A DNA stretch of 64,000 bases. Origin: Lytechinus variegatus (taxonomy: Eukaryota > Echinodermata > Echinoidea > Temnopleuroida > Toxopneustidae). Made by a program: the position numbers and the translations under genes. Under the pieces are notes generated by a model that saw nothing but the letters and a program-made list of their open reading frames with translations, had not been told where the DNA came from and did not search any database. This document shows positions 25,455 to 36,686 of this stretch, one piece after another. Every line of letters starts with the position of its first letter. Positions within the stretch are counted from its first letter, which is position 1. The stretch spans positions 28,316,783 to 28,380,782 of the forward strand of contig NC_054751.1 in NCBI RefSeq assembly GCF_018143015.1. Direction: 5' to 3'.

Positions 25455-25590
25455 TAGATGAACTTTGGGGACAGCCTGTAACACCACCTCCCGAATAACC
25501 GGTGCTCGAATCTCTAACTTTTGCATCAATTTGTAACTTCCCTCATATAGCTTGGATTATACAGGCGCGCGCCACAACGCCATGTCCCAG
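25455..25590 (-). mobile_element. tRNA-derived SINE fragment in the K2P intron
   Basis: Read on the minus strand, the head is GGCGTTGTGGCGCGCGCCTG, followed by the B-box-like AGATTCGAGCACCGG. The body has CTGTCCCCAAAG-like sequence. It is a diverged copy of the better element at 57362-57524: shared words on the plus strand are GCCACAACGCC, CAGGCGCGCGCC/CAGGCACACGCC and GCCTGTAACACCAC/ACCTGTAACGTCAC. Confidence 0.65.
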
Positions 25591-26084
25591 TGGTCCAAGC
25601 AGGTGATGTAATCGGCGCCCTTATAGGTTTTCATATTTAAGTGAAGGTAATGTATGTGAAGTGTTATTTGCTGTATTAGCCCTCATTGCTTGCACCTCTT
25701 CCGCCTCATTTAAAGGGGCAAGGGGTGGGAGTCGCCATGTCCAACCCCTCCAAGCTCCGCCATTTGGGGGAAGCAGTAAACTTGATCTGATTACCCTTAC
25801 GGACCCGTCGTGTATGAAAGAAACCCAATAACAACCTATCGATGAGTTTGATCTTGGTATGTATCAGATAACATCGTTGCAAGGAGGCCCAAACATCATT
25901 ATAGACTGATTGGTATTGGCTGGTATACGCCCTATATACGATGTAAATCAAACACCATCGGGTAATGTAGTCAGAGATAAAACAGAACGTCATGTGCAAT
26001 TGGGTAAATGACCATAATACAAGATAACACCAGTGAGTGTCCCTTGAGGACAACATCCTAAGGTGTTAAATTACATCATAGACA

Positions 26085-26200
26085 TTGAGAGTCAACATAA
26101 CACCGACGAGTATAAAAGCAGCAACTAAAGGTGTTGTAATACCATCTATTAACGTAATTGAACTAACACCCCCCCCCCAAAAAAAAATCAACACCGGAGC
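26085..26200. repeat. Possible GGTGTT-family MITE remnant with C tract
   Basis: AACACCGACG, AAAGGTGTTG, AACTAACACC and a C10 tract occur close together. The vocabulary resembles the elements at 40870-41040 and 44707-44951. No clear ends are visible, so this is a weak call. Confidence 0.22.
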
Positions 26201-27068
26201 AAAATGTCTGGCTTAGCCCTTTGTGTACACCAATCACGGTTTTTGGATGTTTATTTCAAATCTGGATCATTAATTATGAAGTGATCGATCTAATGCTTAA
26301 GATAAGAAAGAGAAAACTTAGGAGAAAAGTTAGGATTGATGAAAAATTATAACTGGAATCACTTATCCCGTTAAAAGATGGTTTCTGTAGGAATGTACGT
26401 CATATCGCAGTGAATGTCACTGACTGTAATAACTAAATGACGAGACTTAAAGGGCTAATCACACCTACAATGTGAGCGTGGTAAATGATACATTTGATAA
26501 TATACTTTCTTATTTTGTTTCTATATTTAATTCCAAACCAGGTGCAAGATATTATAATTCTTATATGTGCTTTGTTTATTGACAAACAAAATAAGCTCAG
26601 ATCTGTATGAATTAAACATGTGACATCGTTTTCGAAAGATAAAATACAGCGGTCAGTGGTCATTTAACGCGATAAAAAGGCACCCACCTCAAGTGGGTGG
26701 AGGATCACTTATATGTAGGCATGAACCAAACTTTATCTTAAATTATGTTGTGAGCAAAGGCTTATGACTTTAGGTTCAAATTTAGAATTGGGGCATAAAT
26801 CCCAGTCAGGATTTTGCCAACAGAGAACACTGCGAAACTCTATTACGTCCACTTGTCTGCTATGAAAGTTCCAGCAATTGATATAATCGACTTTCTTAAA
26901 GGAAAAACTTGAACTAAATAATTCAAAGTTTGGTATGGCGTAAACAAAATGGTAGTTATACGAAAAAGTTTCACATCTAACTGAGATAGTAAGTCTATAC
27001 ATAGCGATAATTATCGTGTAGGAGCTCAACTTATTTTCCCTTGCACGTGTCATTTAGGAGATGACATC

Positions 27069-27205
27069 AGGCATAGGCGGCGATTTCGTTAGCGTTTTAG
27101 TCCCATGGGGGGGGGGGTGAGACGATCCCTATCCATAGGCTGCTATACAACAATTGAAAATTGAGGGGGCACGTCCCTCCCCACCCCGATCGCCGCCAGT
27201 GACCT
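27069..27205. mobile_element. G-arm/C-arm MITE (GGCGGCGAT ends)
   Basis: CAGGCATAGGCGGCGATTT on the left faces ATCGCCGCCAGTGACCTG on the right. A G11 run lies at about 27107, and CCCTCCCCACCCC lies near the right end. The layout matches the hAT-like elements at 15094 and 36527. A clean target duplication could not be found. Confidence 0.55.
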
Positions 27206-27875
27206 GAGGGACCAATTATATTCTAATTACCCTAGAGTGTCATCCCATAGTTCTGATCCCACGTTCACTCACAACATGGGGGTAGCTATTAATGGTCAAA
27301 TGATACAGATAACAAGCCAATTAAAGTTATGAAATTTATATGAATATATTTTCCTGAAAAGGCGCACAATTTCCATCCCGTATAGAAAGTGGTATATATT
27401 CACACTGAGAAATGCACATATATACCACCACTTAGCTTGCACAAGTAGGCCTTCCGATAAATGATGTTTCTATCTAAACGTTTTGTTAGAATGTTGCTTT
27501 TGAAACATTCCAACCCGTCTTCAAACATGCATGATTTACGTTTCCCTTCCTGTATTCGCACTATAAGCTACATTATCATACGGAAAGATTATATCGAATA
27601 TCCTTTACTAGAAATTAGCAGCCGCCCGTGACAGTGAGGAAAAAGATGTCTGCAGGATTGTTCTCCTTCCTGTCTTGAAGTCCTGACTTCACAATATTAA
27701 CCAAACAAGACTACAAAAGTTAATATAGGTGTACTTCCGAAAAATATAACAACATACGGTACACTTATAGATGATGTCACATCCAGTCAAATATGACGCT
27801 TCCACGGAAGCTTGGATAGTGACAAGATGGGATCAATATGTATTATTAAGATATAGAATGGACAGAAGCATGGGA

Positions 27876-28490
27876 TGTTGAAGAAGGGGAAGAAAAATTA
27901 AGGAGGGGAGGATGAAGAAGACAGGAACAACAACAACAATGAAAAGAAGAGGTAAAAGAAGCTTTTACAAAAAAGAGGAAAAGAATAAGAAAATAAGGAG
28001 AAGAGAAAAGGCAAAAAATTTCAAAGAAAGATAAGGAGGTGAAGAAGGAGGAGAAAAAAAGTAGCTGAAGATGAAGAGAAGAAAGAGGAGGAAGAAGCAG
28101 AAGACGAAGAAGGAGAACCAAAAAAGCAGAAAGAGAAGGAGTAGCAGAAGAAAGGAAGAAGTAGGAGGTTGAAGAGAAGGATAAGAAGAGAGAGAAGGAG
28201 TAGCAGAAGAAAAGGAGAAGTAGGAGGTTGAAGAGAAGGATAAGAAGAGAGAGAAGGAGTAGCAGAAGAAAAGGAGAAGTAGGAGGTTGAAGAGAAGGAT
28301 AAGAAGAGAGAGAAAAAAGATGAAGAAAACAAGAAGAAAAGGCAGGAAGAAGACAGAGAAGTAGGAGTATGATAAAATGTGAAGTAGAAGAAGGAGAAGA
28401 GGAGGTGGGTGAGGGGAAAGGAAGAAGAAAAAACGAAAGAAGGAAAAGGGAAGGAAGAAACACGAGGAAGAACAGAAAGAGGTGTAAACA
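27876..28490 (+). repeat. 600-bp polypurine (GA-rich) tract with 59-bp tandem triplicate
   Basis: The plus strand is almost wholly A and G (GAAGAAG, GGAGAAG, AGAGAGAG words). Within it a 59-bp unit with GTAGCAGAAGAAA recurs at 28141, 28200 and 28259. Long Ser/Phe/Leu-rich frames on the minus strand are artefacts of this composition. Such tracts can form triplex (H-DNA) structures and often cause assembly and replication trouble; that is general knowledge, not shown here. Confidence 0.9.
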
Positions 28491-28619
28491 TCTAAAGTTA
28501 TTAGAGACAGACAGATCGATTGATTCGTTTTGACATGACGTTGACGGGTGCACCCTTATTCCATGCAGCATCAGAAGATTATGTCACCTGATGCGAGCAT
28601 GGGGGTGGTGGAATGTGAA

Positions 28620-28760
28620 TCAAAGAAGTAGGTCCCTCGTCTGAGATGAGAGAGGGAGAGAGAGACAGTCAAGAAAGATCGACAGAGGGGGAGAGAGAGA
28701 AAAAAAAAGTTGCAGGTGAGTGACGATGAGAGGTAGAGAGAGAGAGGGAGACAAAGTGCA
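28620..28760 (+). repeat. (GA)n-rich purine stretch
   Basis: GAGAGGGAGAGAGAGAC, GGGGGAGAGAGAG and GTAGAGAGAGAGAGGG motifs follow the large polypurine tract after a 130-bp mixed spacer. No other structure is seen. Confidence 0.8.
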
Positions 28761-28785
28761 GAAATATCGACCGCGACCTTACCTA

Positions 28786-29363
28786 ATTAGACCCTGGTGC
28801 ATTCTTTTGAATAAATATAGAAAAGTCTAACAAGCATAACACTAAAAACTTCATCAAAATAGGATGTAAGATAAGAAAGTTATAACATTTTAAAGTTTCG
28901 CATATTTTTCTCAAAACGGTTATTTGCACATCTTAGTGATATCTGTGATGTCCTTCACTCACTGTTTCTTTGTTTTTTATTGTTTGAATTATACAATATT
29001 TCAATTTGCAGAATTGACAATAATGTAAAATTTGACTGAACTGCATAATGTGAAACAATGTTAATCCCACAAGTTCAGGGAGGAATAAAGCTTCATTTGA
29101 GATAACATGGGTAAGAAAATCAGAATATTTCATATTTCAGATAATAAAATACAATAGAAATAGTGAGTGTGTGATATCATCAGTTCCTCATTTGCATACC
29201 AACCAGGATGTGCATACAAAATATGTGAAATTAAGCGAAGTTTTCAAATGTCATAACTTTCTTATTTTACATCCGATTTTGATGAAATTTTCAGTGTTAT
29301 GATTGTTGGATTTTTCTTCTTTTATTCAAATCAACTTTTTATCGGGGTGTACTTGTCCTTTAA
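28786..29363. mobile_element. TTAA-type MITE, copy B
   Basis: A diverged full-length copy of the element at 8910-9512. The right end is ACTTGTCCTTTAA and the left end is decayed (TTAGACCCTGGTGCA). Internal landmarks are in the same order: GAATAAATATAGAAAA, AAGAAAGTTATAACATTTT, GATGTCCTTCACTCACTG, CATTTGCATACCAACCAGG and CATCCGATTTTGATGAAATT. It lies in the K2P intron. Confidence 0.72.
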
Positions 29364-29394
29364 GGGCATCGCCCAGTCTGGCAGAGTTCAATTC

Positions 29395-29755
29395 ATTTAA
29401 ATGGTCTAATAGTATTGTTTATTGACAAATCTGCGAGTTCATGTCGACTTTGAAACGTACCCAATTTTTGCCCAGATTAGAAGAGGATGGAATCTGATTG
29501 TATCAAGTGATTACATTTTATTTTACTTGGCTTTTTAAAAATTAATTACTATCTAGTTCAATGTAAATATCATTATTGATATGATTATCATATTGTATAG
29601 TGTCTATTGCAAATGTTTACCTATCTATGTCATATTGTCATAGTGAATATATTTGTATTATTCATTTATATCTTTGTAATGATTTCTTCTATTGTTAAAT
29701 TGACTTGAGTTGAAATGAAATAAAACAAACTGAACTGAAACTGAAAGAACTATTT
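29395..29755 (+). other. Possible LINE 3' tail or unclassified AT-rich sequence
   Basis: The stretch ends in GAAATAAAACAAACTGAAC and GAAACTGAAAG, a short-repeat tail of the kind seen at LINE 3' ends. No reverse transcriptase motif precedes it, so the assignment is weak. Confidence 0.25.
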
Positions 29756-30052
29756 TACATAACATGGTAAAAACAGGCGAAATCGAACGGATTACTATCT
29801 ATTTTCTTTTTTTAAGATTTCACTTACAAAATGGCTAGTGACTTTTGAATTAATTTATGAAATGTAAACTAGTGTGCATCATTATATTGGAAACTGTTTC
29901 ATCCCACGTTACACAATATCATTTTCGTGAGGGGTGTGTTCTCACCTTAATGAATAGGGACCAATCAAGGCAGTGAAAATTCTATAAAAAAAGTCATAAA
30001 AAATTATTTCCATGACTATTGAAAGGTATCATCCTTAGATGCAACTATGGAC

Positions 30053-30196
30053 ATATGCGGCGGGGGGACGGGGGTACCTGTCCCCCCCCCCTAATTTTCT
30101 TTTTTTTTGCTTGTCAATTTTTTTTACCTGTGTCTATCCCCAAATTTCAGGTGGACCCCCCCCCCCCCCTAATTTTGTTGGCTTCCCCGCCAATGA
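30053..30196. mobile_element. Compact G-arm/C-arm MITE, hAT-like
   Basis: A GGCGGGGGGACGGGGG block on the left and CTTCCCCGCC on the right bound about 144 bp that include two more C runs (C9 near 30081, C14 near 30155). The flanks CTATGGAC (30045-30052) and CTATGGAT (30197-30204) match in 7 of 8 positions, compatible with an 8-bp hAT duplication. No protein is encoded. Confidence 0.55.
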
Positions 30197-30342
30197 CTAT
30201 GGATGTCTCTCATTTTGTACCAAGCATAGTTTACTAATGTCTCATTGTAACCATGTAGAAACGTGTTACTGAAAATGTCCTTGCCCTTTCGAAGCATTAT
30301 GCATATGACTGAAAACAATGGGCTATTTTGTAACAGATTATT

Positions 30343-30560
30343 TTTTTTTCATTTCATTTATTGGTTTTGCCAACATGTTTCATAACAAAAATCTCGATAA
30401 GAAAATACATAACTAGAATTTGACATAAAGATATATAATTTGGTTTTTTAAATCATCAAATGTGTATCATACATAAACAATTTAAGCGTTATTTTCAGTT
30501 ACACAATGATTAAGATGGTTGCAAGGGTCGCCACTAGAGCAAAGCACGTGAACTACCACG
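30343..30560 (-). mobile_element. Possible LINE 3' end, minus strand
   Basis: On the minus strand the sequence ends CCAATAAATGAAATGAAAA, the same CCAATAAATGAAATGA word that closes the stretch at 49506 on the plus strand. Short imperfect tails like this are usual at LINE 3' ends. No coding portion is recognisable. Confidence 0.33.
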
Positions 30561-32332
30561 TACGATGTACCTTTTTCTCAAATATTAGTATTAGTGTTGT
30601 TGTTTTCTAAATAAGTGCTTTGAGCGCCTGATTTGGCAAAGGTCGCCGCTGAGTTTATAATTTTTTTTTTAATAATGTTGATTTCATATTATTTAGATGT
30701 TTATTATTTAGTCTTGTTATAATGTTTTTTGGGGGAGAATAATTTACCCTGGGCAAAAGTATACCATGACCATACCACACTTTTTCCTTATGAGCATCAC
30801 AATGAATTGTCTTTCCTACAGAACTTTTTTAGTCTCCATCCTAGATTTCACTAATTGAAACATCTTGATACCTCAGAATCGAACAGGTCGAGATAGATTT
30901 AGATTATATTTAGATTTATTTATTTATTTCCGTTTAAAAAATGCTATAATCGAAGTAACATTGTAAATGTTCAAAATAATACATACTCAAAATAATACAT
31001 ACAGTTCTATTTCATGACAAATATTGAAGATAAAGTAACTGAACGGAGGGACATACAAGTGACATTTTGAGAGAAACATACAAGTTACATTTTGATACAT
31101 GTTTTATGCCATATATAGATTCTGAAAAGAAATCACCAGCAATTGCTTTAATATGCCTGACTCACAAATAATGTGAGCACCGCGCTATCTATGAATCACT
31201 TTCCCCCTTTTCTCTTATGTTGCTTACTAATTTATTTCATTTCTAACTTTATACACCTTGCATTCCCGTGCAAATAAGCGTGGAGTCTTAATAATTAGTT
31301 ATCAGTTGATTAATTAGTCTATTTATATACCTAGTAATGACAGTAATAAAGTACCAGACCGTCCCCTGTTGTAATTATGGCCCAAAGGTCAAGTTTAAAG
31401 TCTGGATGGTTATCCAGATCGTTCACAGTCCCACACGTAGCGTATTTTGCTGCTGTAATCGGTTTGAGCAGCTGACCGCTCAACACGTTACATTATGACA
31501 GGAATGGGAATACAGGGCCATATCCTGTTGTGAGAAAAAATAGGCCTTCCAAATATTGTTTATGTTTGGTGAGAATTCTCACGGGGTATATCACAACTAA
31601 CAACAGGTTTAAAGTTTTATATAACTTGGTTTACAATATGAACTCATTGTTGTTTGACATCAAATTCATTTCACATTTCTTAAAAAACAGGGTACAATGT
31701 AATTGTGAGTTAATCTAATTGAGTAAACACAACATTGACAGTTGTACATTATTTATACAAAATTGACAACTGAAGGCAAACATAAAATATAAAGTATATG
31801 AATTGGATGTGAGGGAGTAACAAACAGCCATTGGCCTATCTAGGCTACTCCCTTTTTACATTCATAACTGATAAGGAAACAACACAGGATCTTCCAATCA
31901 ACTTTTGAGATTGAAAAACAAAGATCTCAAGATCATTCCAAATTAAGAGTAGAAAAAAGAAGATCAAATTAAAAGCAAAAGCAAAAAATAAAGAAGTTAA
32001 AAAAGCAATCAATAAAACAAAACAAAGACAAAAACATTAAACATAACTGACAAGCTTATTCAATGAGTAGTACAATTATTTAACAGGTAAAATTTACATT
32101 TTCTTTTGAACGAATTTAAAGGACATTGTTTCATTTTAGGGGGCAAATTGTTCCATCAAAAAAATATTTCAGAAACATTTATCAAGTGTTTTAATTTTAG
32201 GAATAAATGTTATAAATTGAATATTGCTGTTTAAATTCCAAACATTGTGTTTGAAATCTAAGCAATATCTGATCGTTAGATTTATTAATGTTTTCAATTT
32301 CTAAATCGCCTTCTGAAAGGTATGGTTTGAAG

Positions 32333-32583
32333 TACACGGTAAAAAACAAATAGAACATTGTTCTAAGCTTGTCACTCTAACAACAAGTTGTTTAAACTTT
32401 TTGAATTGTTTAAACCTTTTAAACTAAAAGTTTTAACAGTTGTTTAAAAAGCTTAAACAGTTGTTTCAACGGTTAAACAGTTGTTCAAAAGTTTAAACAG
32501 TTGTTTGAAAATTTTAAACAATAGTTGTTAGAGTGACGGGCTTAAGCAACGTGCTTAAAATTATACACAGCGTTTTTACAGTT
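32333..32583. mobile_element. MITE with internal GTTTAAACAGTTGTT repeats
   Basis: The ends TACACGGTAAAAAAC and GCGTTTTTACAG are loosely inverted. Further in, GTCACTCTAACAAC faces GTTGTTAGAGTGAC. The middle (32385-32510) is a run of imperfect 20-25-bp repeats with the words GTTTAAAC and CAGTTGTT. A relative lies at 19339-19520. Confidence 0.65.
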
Positions 32584-32623
32584 TATGAAGTAATTTTGAT
32601 TGACCAATACAATTTCAGATTTT

Positions 32624-32791
32624 AGACCAGGGTGGTGTTTCATAAAGCTGTTCGTAAAGTTACGCACGACTGAAACCTGTTCTTTGGTGCTAAATCAGTT
32701 ACATAGGGAGATCATTCAGCACAAGAAATGGTCACCAGTCGTGCGTAAAGTCATTCATAACTTACGAACAGCTTTATGAAACGGGCCCCGG
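32624..32791. mobile_element. Inverted-repeat element, TTTCATAAAGCTGTTCGTAA family
   Basis: GTTTCATAAAGCTGTTCGTA and TTACGCACGACTG on the left face CAGTCGTGCGTAA and TACGAACAGCTTTATGAAAC on the right, before GGGCCCCGG. The central 70 bp separates arms of about 45 bp. The right arm carries an additional 12-bp segment. This arm sequence is widespread in marine invertebrate genomes as I recall; I cannot verify that here. Confidence 0.7.
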
Positions 32792-34362
32792 AAACAGGAA
32801 TTTATGTACAATATTGGATGCTATTTAACACCCTTTTCGGGAGTTCTCTAATTTTTTTCTTTCTGTTAACGCAATTGAAGAAAATTGGATTTCAAACACA
32901 AACTGAAATTCATGTTTAAAGCTGTGAGTTAAGTATGGATAGCCAATTGTTACATAAATCACTAACAATAAAGTTATCTTATTTCAGCTCATTTGGCTTT
33001 CTAATCATTCACAATTGTATAGGAAGTATAAATAGATGATTGTCTGCACCATCGATGAATCAGGAAAGAGCACAGTAAACATGAGAAACGTACAACTTAA
33101 TGTAAAAATGCTACTGTTGGATTCCCATACTTAAACCACAACTTTAAACCCGAGTCTAAGCTAAACCTGACCTTAGAACACGGACCATTCCGTATGATTT
33201 ACACGGGCACGTTGCAGTATTGTGTTTAAATGCAAGTCAAAGAATGAAACGCAAGCTTAGAATACGTGCTTCTGGTTGTTCAAAATGTAGTCGTGTTTGA
33301 TTGTTATCGCATCTCTTTCTGCAACGTCCCCTGGCGCATATATATTTTTTTTTCAAAGAAAGTAAGAAAAAGATCAAAAGTCGCGATTCAAGACTTTTAT
33401 TCTATTTCCATATATTATCAATCAATTAACCAATACACAAACATCTATGAATTGTTGCAGGCCAATACATATACATTGACAAAATGATAGGTTATAGAAA
33501 ATCAAATCGAAATCTGTAATAAAGAAATAAGGGGTCCACCATGAAGAAAAGTTCTCCCACGAATAAATGGCAATTTTTCTGCACAAACATTTCGGCAAAA
33601 CATTTATTTACAGTAACATTTAAGGGATTTGAATATTCAACTTTTAGAACAAATTATGAATAAATAAACAATTAAATAATTGAATCTTTCTCTCCATTTC
33701 CACAAAATAATGATTACAAAATAGCATAGTGTAACATGATATTACCACACCAACATGGTTTTCTTGATAGTGTCAAGATTGAGACCAATTTGGCGAATCC
33801 ATTATTGTATAACCATGGATCTACTACTTGCTATTAGGTCCATGAGTTAATCAAGCGAGATTTACTAGATAGTCTTAACCAAAGACTTTTGCTTATGTAA
33901 TTTGTTTGCATAGCAATGTCCAATTTGCCTATAACTGTTTGCCTATAACTAGTCATAAAAAATAAAATATGAAAGTCAAGAGATATATTTACATTGAATA
34001 ATTAGACATTTACAGGAATTGTAATTTAACTTAGTTTCTGTAGATATTACACCACCTCATTCCATAATTTGTATTTTAGATGACGGATTACTTTATGGTT
34101 ACGGATTACACAGTAACGGATTAGACAGTTATACATTAGTTGAGTTATTTCGGATAAGAGGTTATGATTATTGAGATTTATGGGTCAGCGGAGTGACCGA
34201 TGAACGGCATATACCCAAGTGAAGATCAGCAAATGATAGCCGAAGACGAGCCAAGTTTTCGACATCGGTGTTGATCCGTCTTTTCGTCGATCCTCACGTG
34301 ATAGATCCTTCTGGGAAGGGTCATTTCTTCGATTCTCCAATCATCATAGAGGTAGAGCTAAT

Positions 34363-34523
34363 ACACTCTAAAAAAGTTTACTCAGTATTGGGTAAAATGG
34401 GAACATGCATGTTTGTTGGGTAAAAGAATACCCAATATTTTGCAAATTTTGCGCAACGTTGCGTTGGAATAACCCTTTCTACTCAATATTGGGTAAAATT
34501 TTACTCGGTGTTTTTTAGTGTAC
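34363..34523. mobile_element. Inverted-repeat MITE (TACACTCTAAAAAA ends)
   Basis: TACACTCTAAAAAAGTTTAC faces GTTTTTTAGTGTA. Two copies of TATTGGGTAAAAT (near 34387 and 34489) and one inverted ACCCAATATT near 34428 fill the interior. It lies 390 bp from the stop codon of the KCTD-like gene. Confidence 0.65.
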
Positions 34524-34912
34524 TTTACTCGTCAGTTTCAACTTCTCGGAATTGTTCTTCAAAGCTTAAATCTGTTCGCAAACAAATTAAAAAGCCTAGC
34601 TTATAAACACAGGGTTATAGTTATTGTAATTGGGGATACTGTGCACATGTGGCCATGTGGCAGTAACATTCCATAACAAATTGTAGAATTATAACTGAAT
34701 TTCGTTTGTTATTGTCAAAACCAATATTCTTTTGATTATATGACATGATCTGAAAATGATATCTAGATAGAAATGTCATCCGAGATATCCAGAATGGACT
34801 ATGGTCTAACCGATCTAAAATTAATTTGTACTTCTAATCTGATGCAGTCTTGGCTAAGATGACTCTGTTTAGGCTGACTAGGAATGCGATTTGGTCCTCC
34901 TTCTTTTTCTAA

Positions 34913-35848
34913 TTAGGACATCACATCACGTAAACTAGCAGGCTTGGTGCTATTAATGACCTTCATGTTAACAACTCCAGACTCAATTCCTTCATATACT
35001 TTAGATCGGTTGTGCAATAAATTGCGAGTTATATCAGGTTCGTTTACACATGAACCATGATTGGCATAACCCCTGGTATAGCCGACATGGAGTATCGTGC
35101 CGCCTCTCATCACTCTGTAGACAACACATGGGGAATTCATACAGTAATAGAAATGGATATAAGAATGTGATCCTCCGTCTATTCCCCTCGACATCATGAA
35201 CCGAACACTCTTTAAGTGAGCTGCAAATAAGTGGAGTCCGAAGTGTTTGGCTTCCTTCTCGAGACTGTCCAATTCATCTCTGTTGAGTGGGTCAAAAATA
35301 CCACCCTTTTCGAGGTAGTTGATGATATGATGAAACACTTTGCTGTCACCCCTTTTCAAGATGTAGAGTCCGCGGAAGTCCTTAGGAACTGCAGCTTGTC
35401 CAGTGAACATCTTGGTAAAGAATGACTTTTTCTCTCTCAATAAGATATCCTTAATGGTGTAGAGAATCTTTCCATCTGGAAACATGAGTCCAACTGACGC
35501 TGCTCCATCCATCGACATAGGTCTCTTTATACATGTCATATACTCTGAGAGTTTCTCGAGCTGGAAAAAATCTGCCTGGCATTCGAGGAGATCGTACTCG
35601 CCGAAGCCTTCTGGTAGCACTAGTTTGCCATACCTCAGGAAATTGAGGACGTGGCGGAATATCTCACCGTCTTGGTCGATGAGAAAATTCCCTAGGTCAT
35701 CTTTAGCCGATGGGACCGGGCCGTCTAGTAAGCTCGAAAAGAAACTGCCAGGAAGACATAGCAATGTGGAACGTGAAGTCTTAAAGATCTTTCCACCAAC
35801 ATTCAAGCCAACGTAGTTATCTTGTCTGCCGACTTCGTGTTCAGCCAT
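34913..35848 (-). CDS. KCTD-like protein with two BTB/T1 domains, nested in the K2P intron
   Basis: An intact single-exon frame on the strand opposite the host channel gene. I choose the ATG at 35848 (MAEHEVGRQDNYVGLNVGG), with A at -3 and G at +4, giving 311 residues. An in-frame ATG at 35947 adds 33 residues but has a poor context. Domain 1 is a clear T1-type BTB (VGLNVGGKIFKTSRSTL, then LIDQDGEIFRHVLNFLRYGK and LLECQADFFQL). About 15 residues later a second, more diverged copy follows the same order (VGLMFPDGKILYTIKD, then ILKRGDSKVFHHIINYLEKG and LEKEAKHFGL). About 100 unassigned residues follow. KCTD proteins usually carry one BTB and oligomerise as Cullin-3 adaptors or receptor regulators; KCTD19-like proteins carry more than one. 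There is no membrane segment, so it is not a channel. The single exon in another gene's intron suggests retroposition or compact ancestry. Confidence 0.85.
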   Translation of the reverse strand: MAEHEVGRQDNYVGLNVGGKIFKTSRSTLLCLPGSFFSSLLDGPVPSAKDDLGNFLIDQDGEIFRHVLNFLRYGKLVLPEGFGEYDLLECQADFFQLEKLSEYMTCIKRPMSMDGAASVGLMFPDGKILYTIKDILLREKKSFFTKMFTGQAAVPKDFRGLYILKRGDSKVFHHIINYLEKGGIFDPLNRDELDSLEKEAKHFGLHLFAAHLKSVRFMMSRGIDGGSHSYIHFYYCMNSPCVVYRVMRGGTILHVGYTRGYANHGSCVNEPDITRNLLHNRSKVYEGIESGVVNMKVINSTKPASLRDVMS

Positions 35849-36240
35849 ACTTGATAAAGGAGCTTGTGTTTCTTTTGCTGATGCTTTGTGCAGAATGTCG
35901 AAACAGGAACTGATTTGAACGGTATATGTCATCAGCGAGATCTGCATGGAAATTCCACGCGGGATTTCCCAGTTTCGTCATACTCTTTAGGCGGTGCTGG
36001 ACCATCCCGAGTTTGCTCAATCTCGAGATTTTTCAGATCGGGATAATTTGCCGGATCAGAAATAGCGCGCTAATTTGTATAAGTACCCGGTCATAGTTCA
36101 ATGTGCAATGTCGAGGTGTTTGCGTATCCTTGATTCAGACTGTGCTCTTGAATAAATAAAAGAATTGGGGTGTGTTTTTATTACGGCACATTTTGGCAGA
36201 TTGCACATTTCGGTTGGCCTTCAGCCAATGCACACGGAGT

Positions 36241-36420
36241 TTTTTTTTGTAATTCATGTTTTATTGATCCTTTTCATCAAAATATACATAACAAAACACT
36301 CATGATATAATGGATCACATATAAAAGTTCAGATGACGTTGGCATAACTTGTCTAACATACAAAATAATATAAGATAAGAAAACATATGTTTGTTTATAA
36401 TAAAACTCGAAGTTGCTATT
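36241..36420 (-). other. AT-rich stretch with possible LINE-like tail
   Basis: After a T10 run, TTCATGTTTTATTGATCC and CATAACAAAACACTCATG resemble the layout of the minus-strand LINE-like tails at 30343 and 56740. No coding remnant supports this, so it is a weak call. Confidence 0.2.
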
Positions 36421-36526
36421 TCCCTCTACACGGCCTAAATGAGCCTGAAAATAGACTAGTCACGCGATAACTTGCCGAAAGGCTACATTCTGGTATACAA
36501 AGCCAAAGTATGCAATTACTGTGCCT

Positions 36527-36686
36527 CAGGGGCCGCGGAACCGGGGGGGGGGGGACTGACGGGGCTTCACCCCCCCCCCACTTTTTTCCAAAACCGTGTA
36601 GAAAAACGTAAAAATTACCATATGATTGTGATTTTTAGCATGGTCAGCCCCCCCCCCCCCACTTTAAAATCTTTCCGCGGCCCTTG
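36527..36686. mobile_element. Compact G-arm/C-arm MITE (CAGGGGCCGCGGAA ends)
   Basis: CAGGGGCCGCGGAA on the left faces TTCCGCGGCCCTTG on the right (13 of 14). A 5-bp direct repeat TGCCT abuts both ends; an 8-bp duplication is not evident. Just inside the left end are G13 and then C10; a C13 run lies near the right end. The core word TTTTTTCCAAAACCGTGTA is shared with 22420-22440. Confidence 0.7.

Noticed and set aside
27846-28571. Long Ser/Leu/Phe-rich frame on the minus strand
   Set aside because: It is wholly explained by the polypurine tract; frames are open on that strand in more than one phase and the composition is not protein-like.
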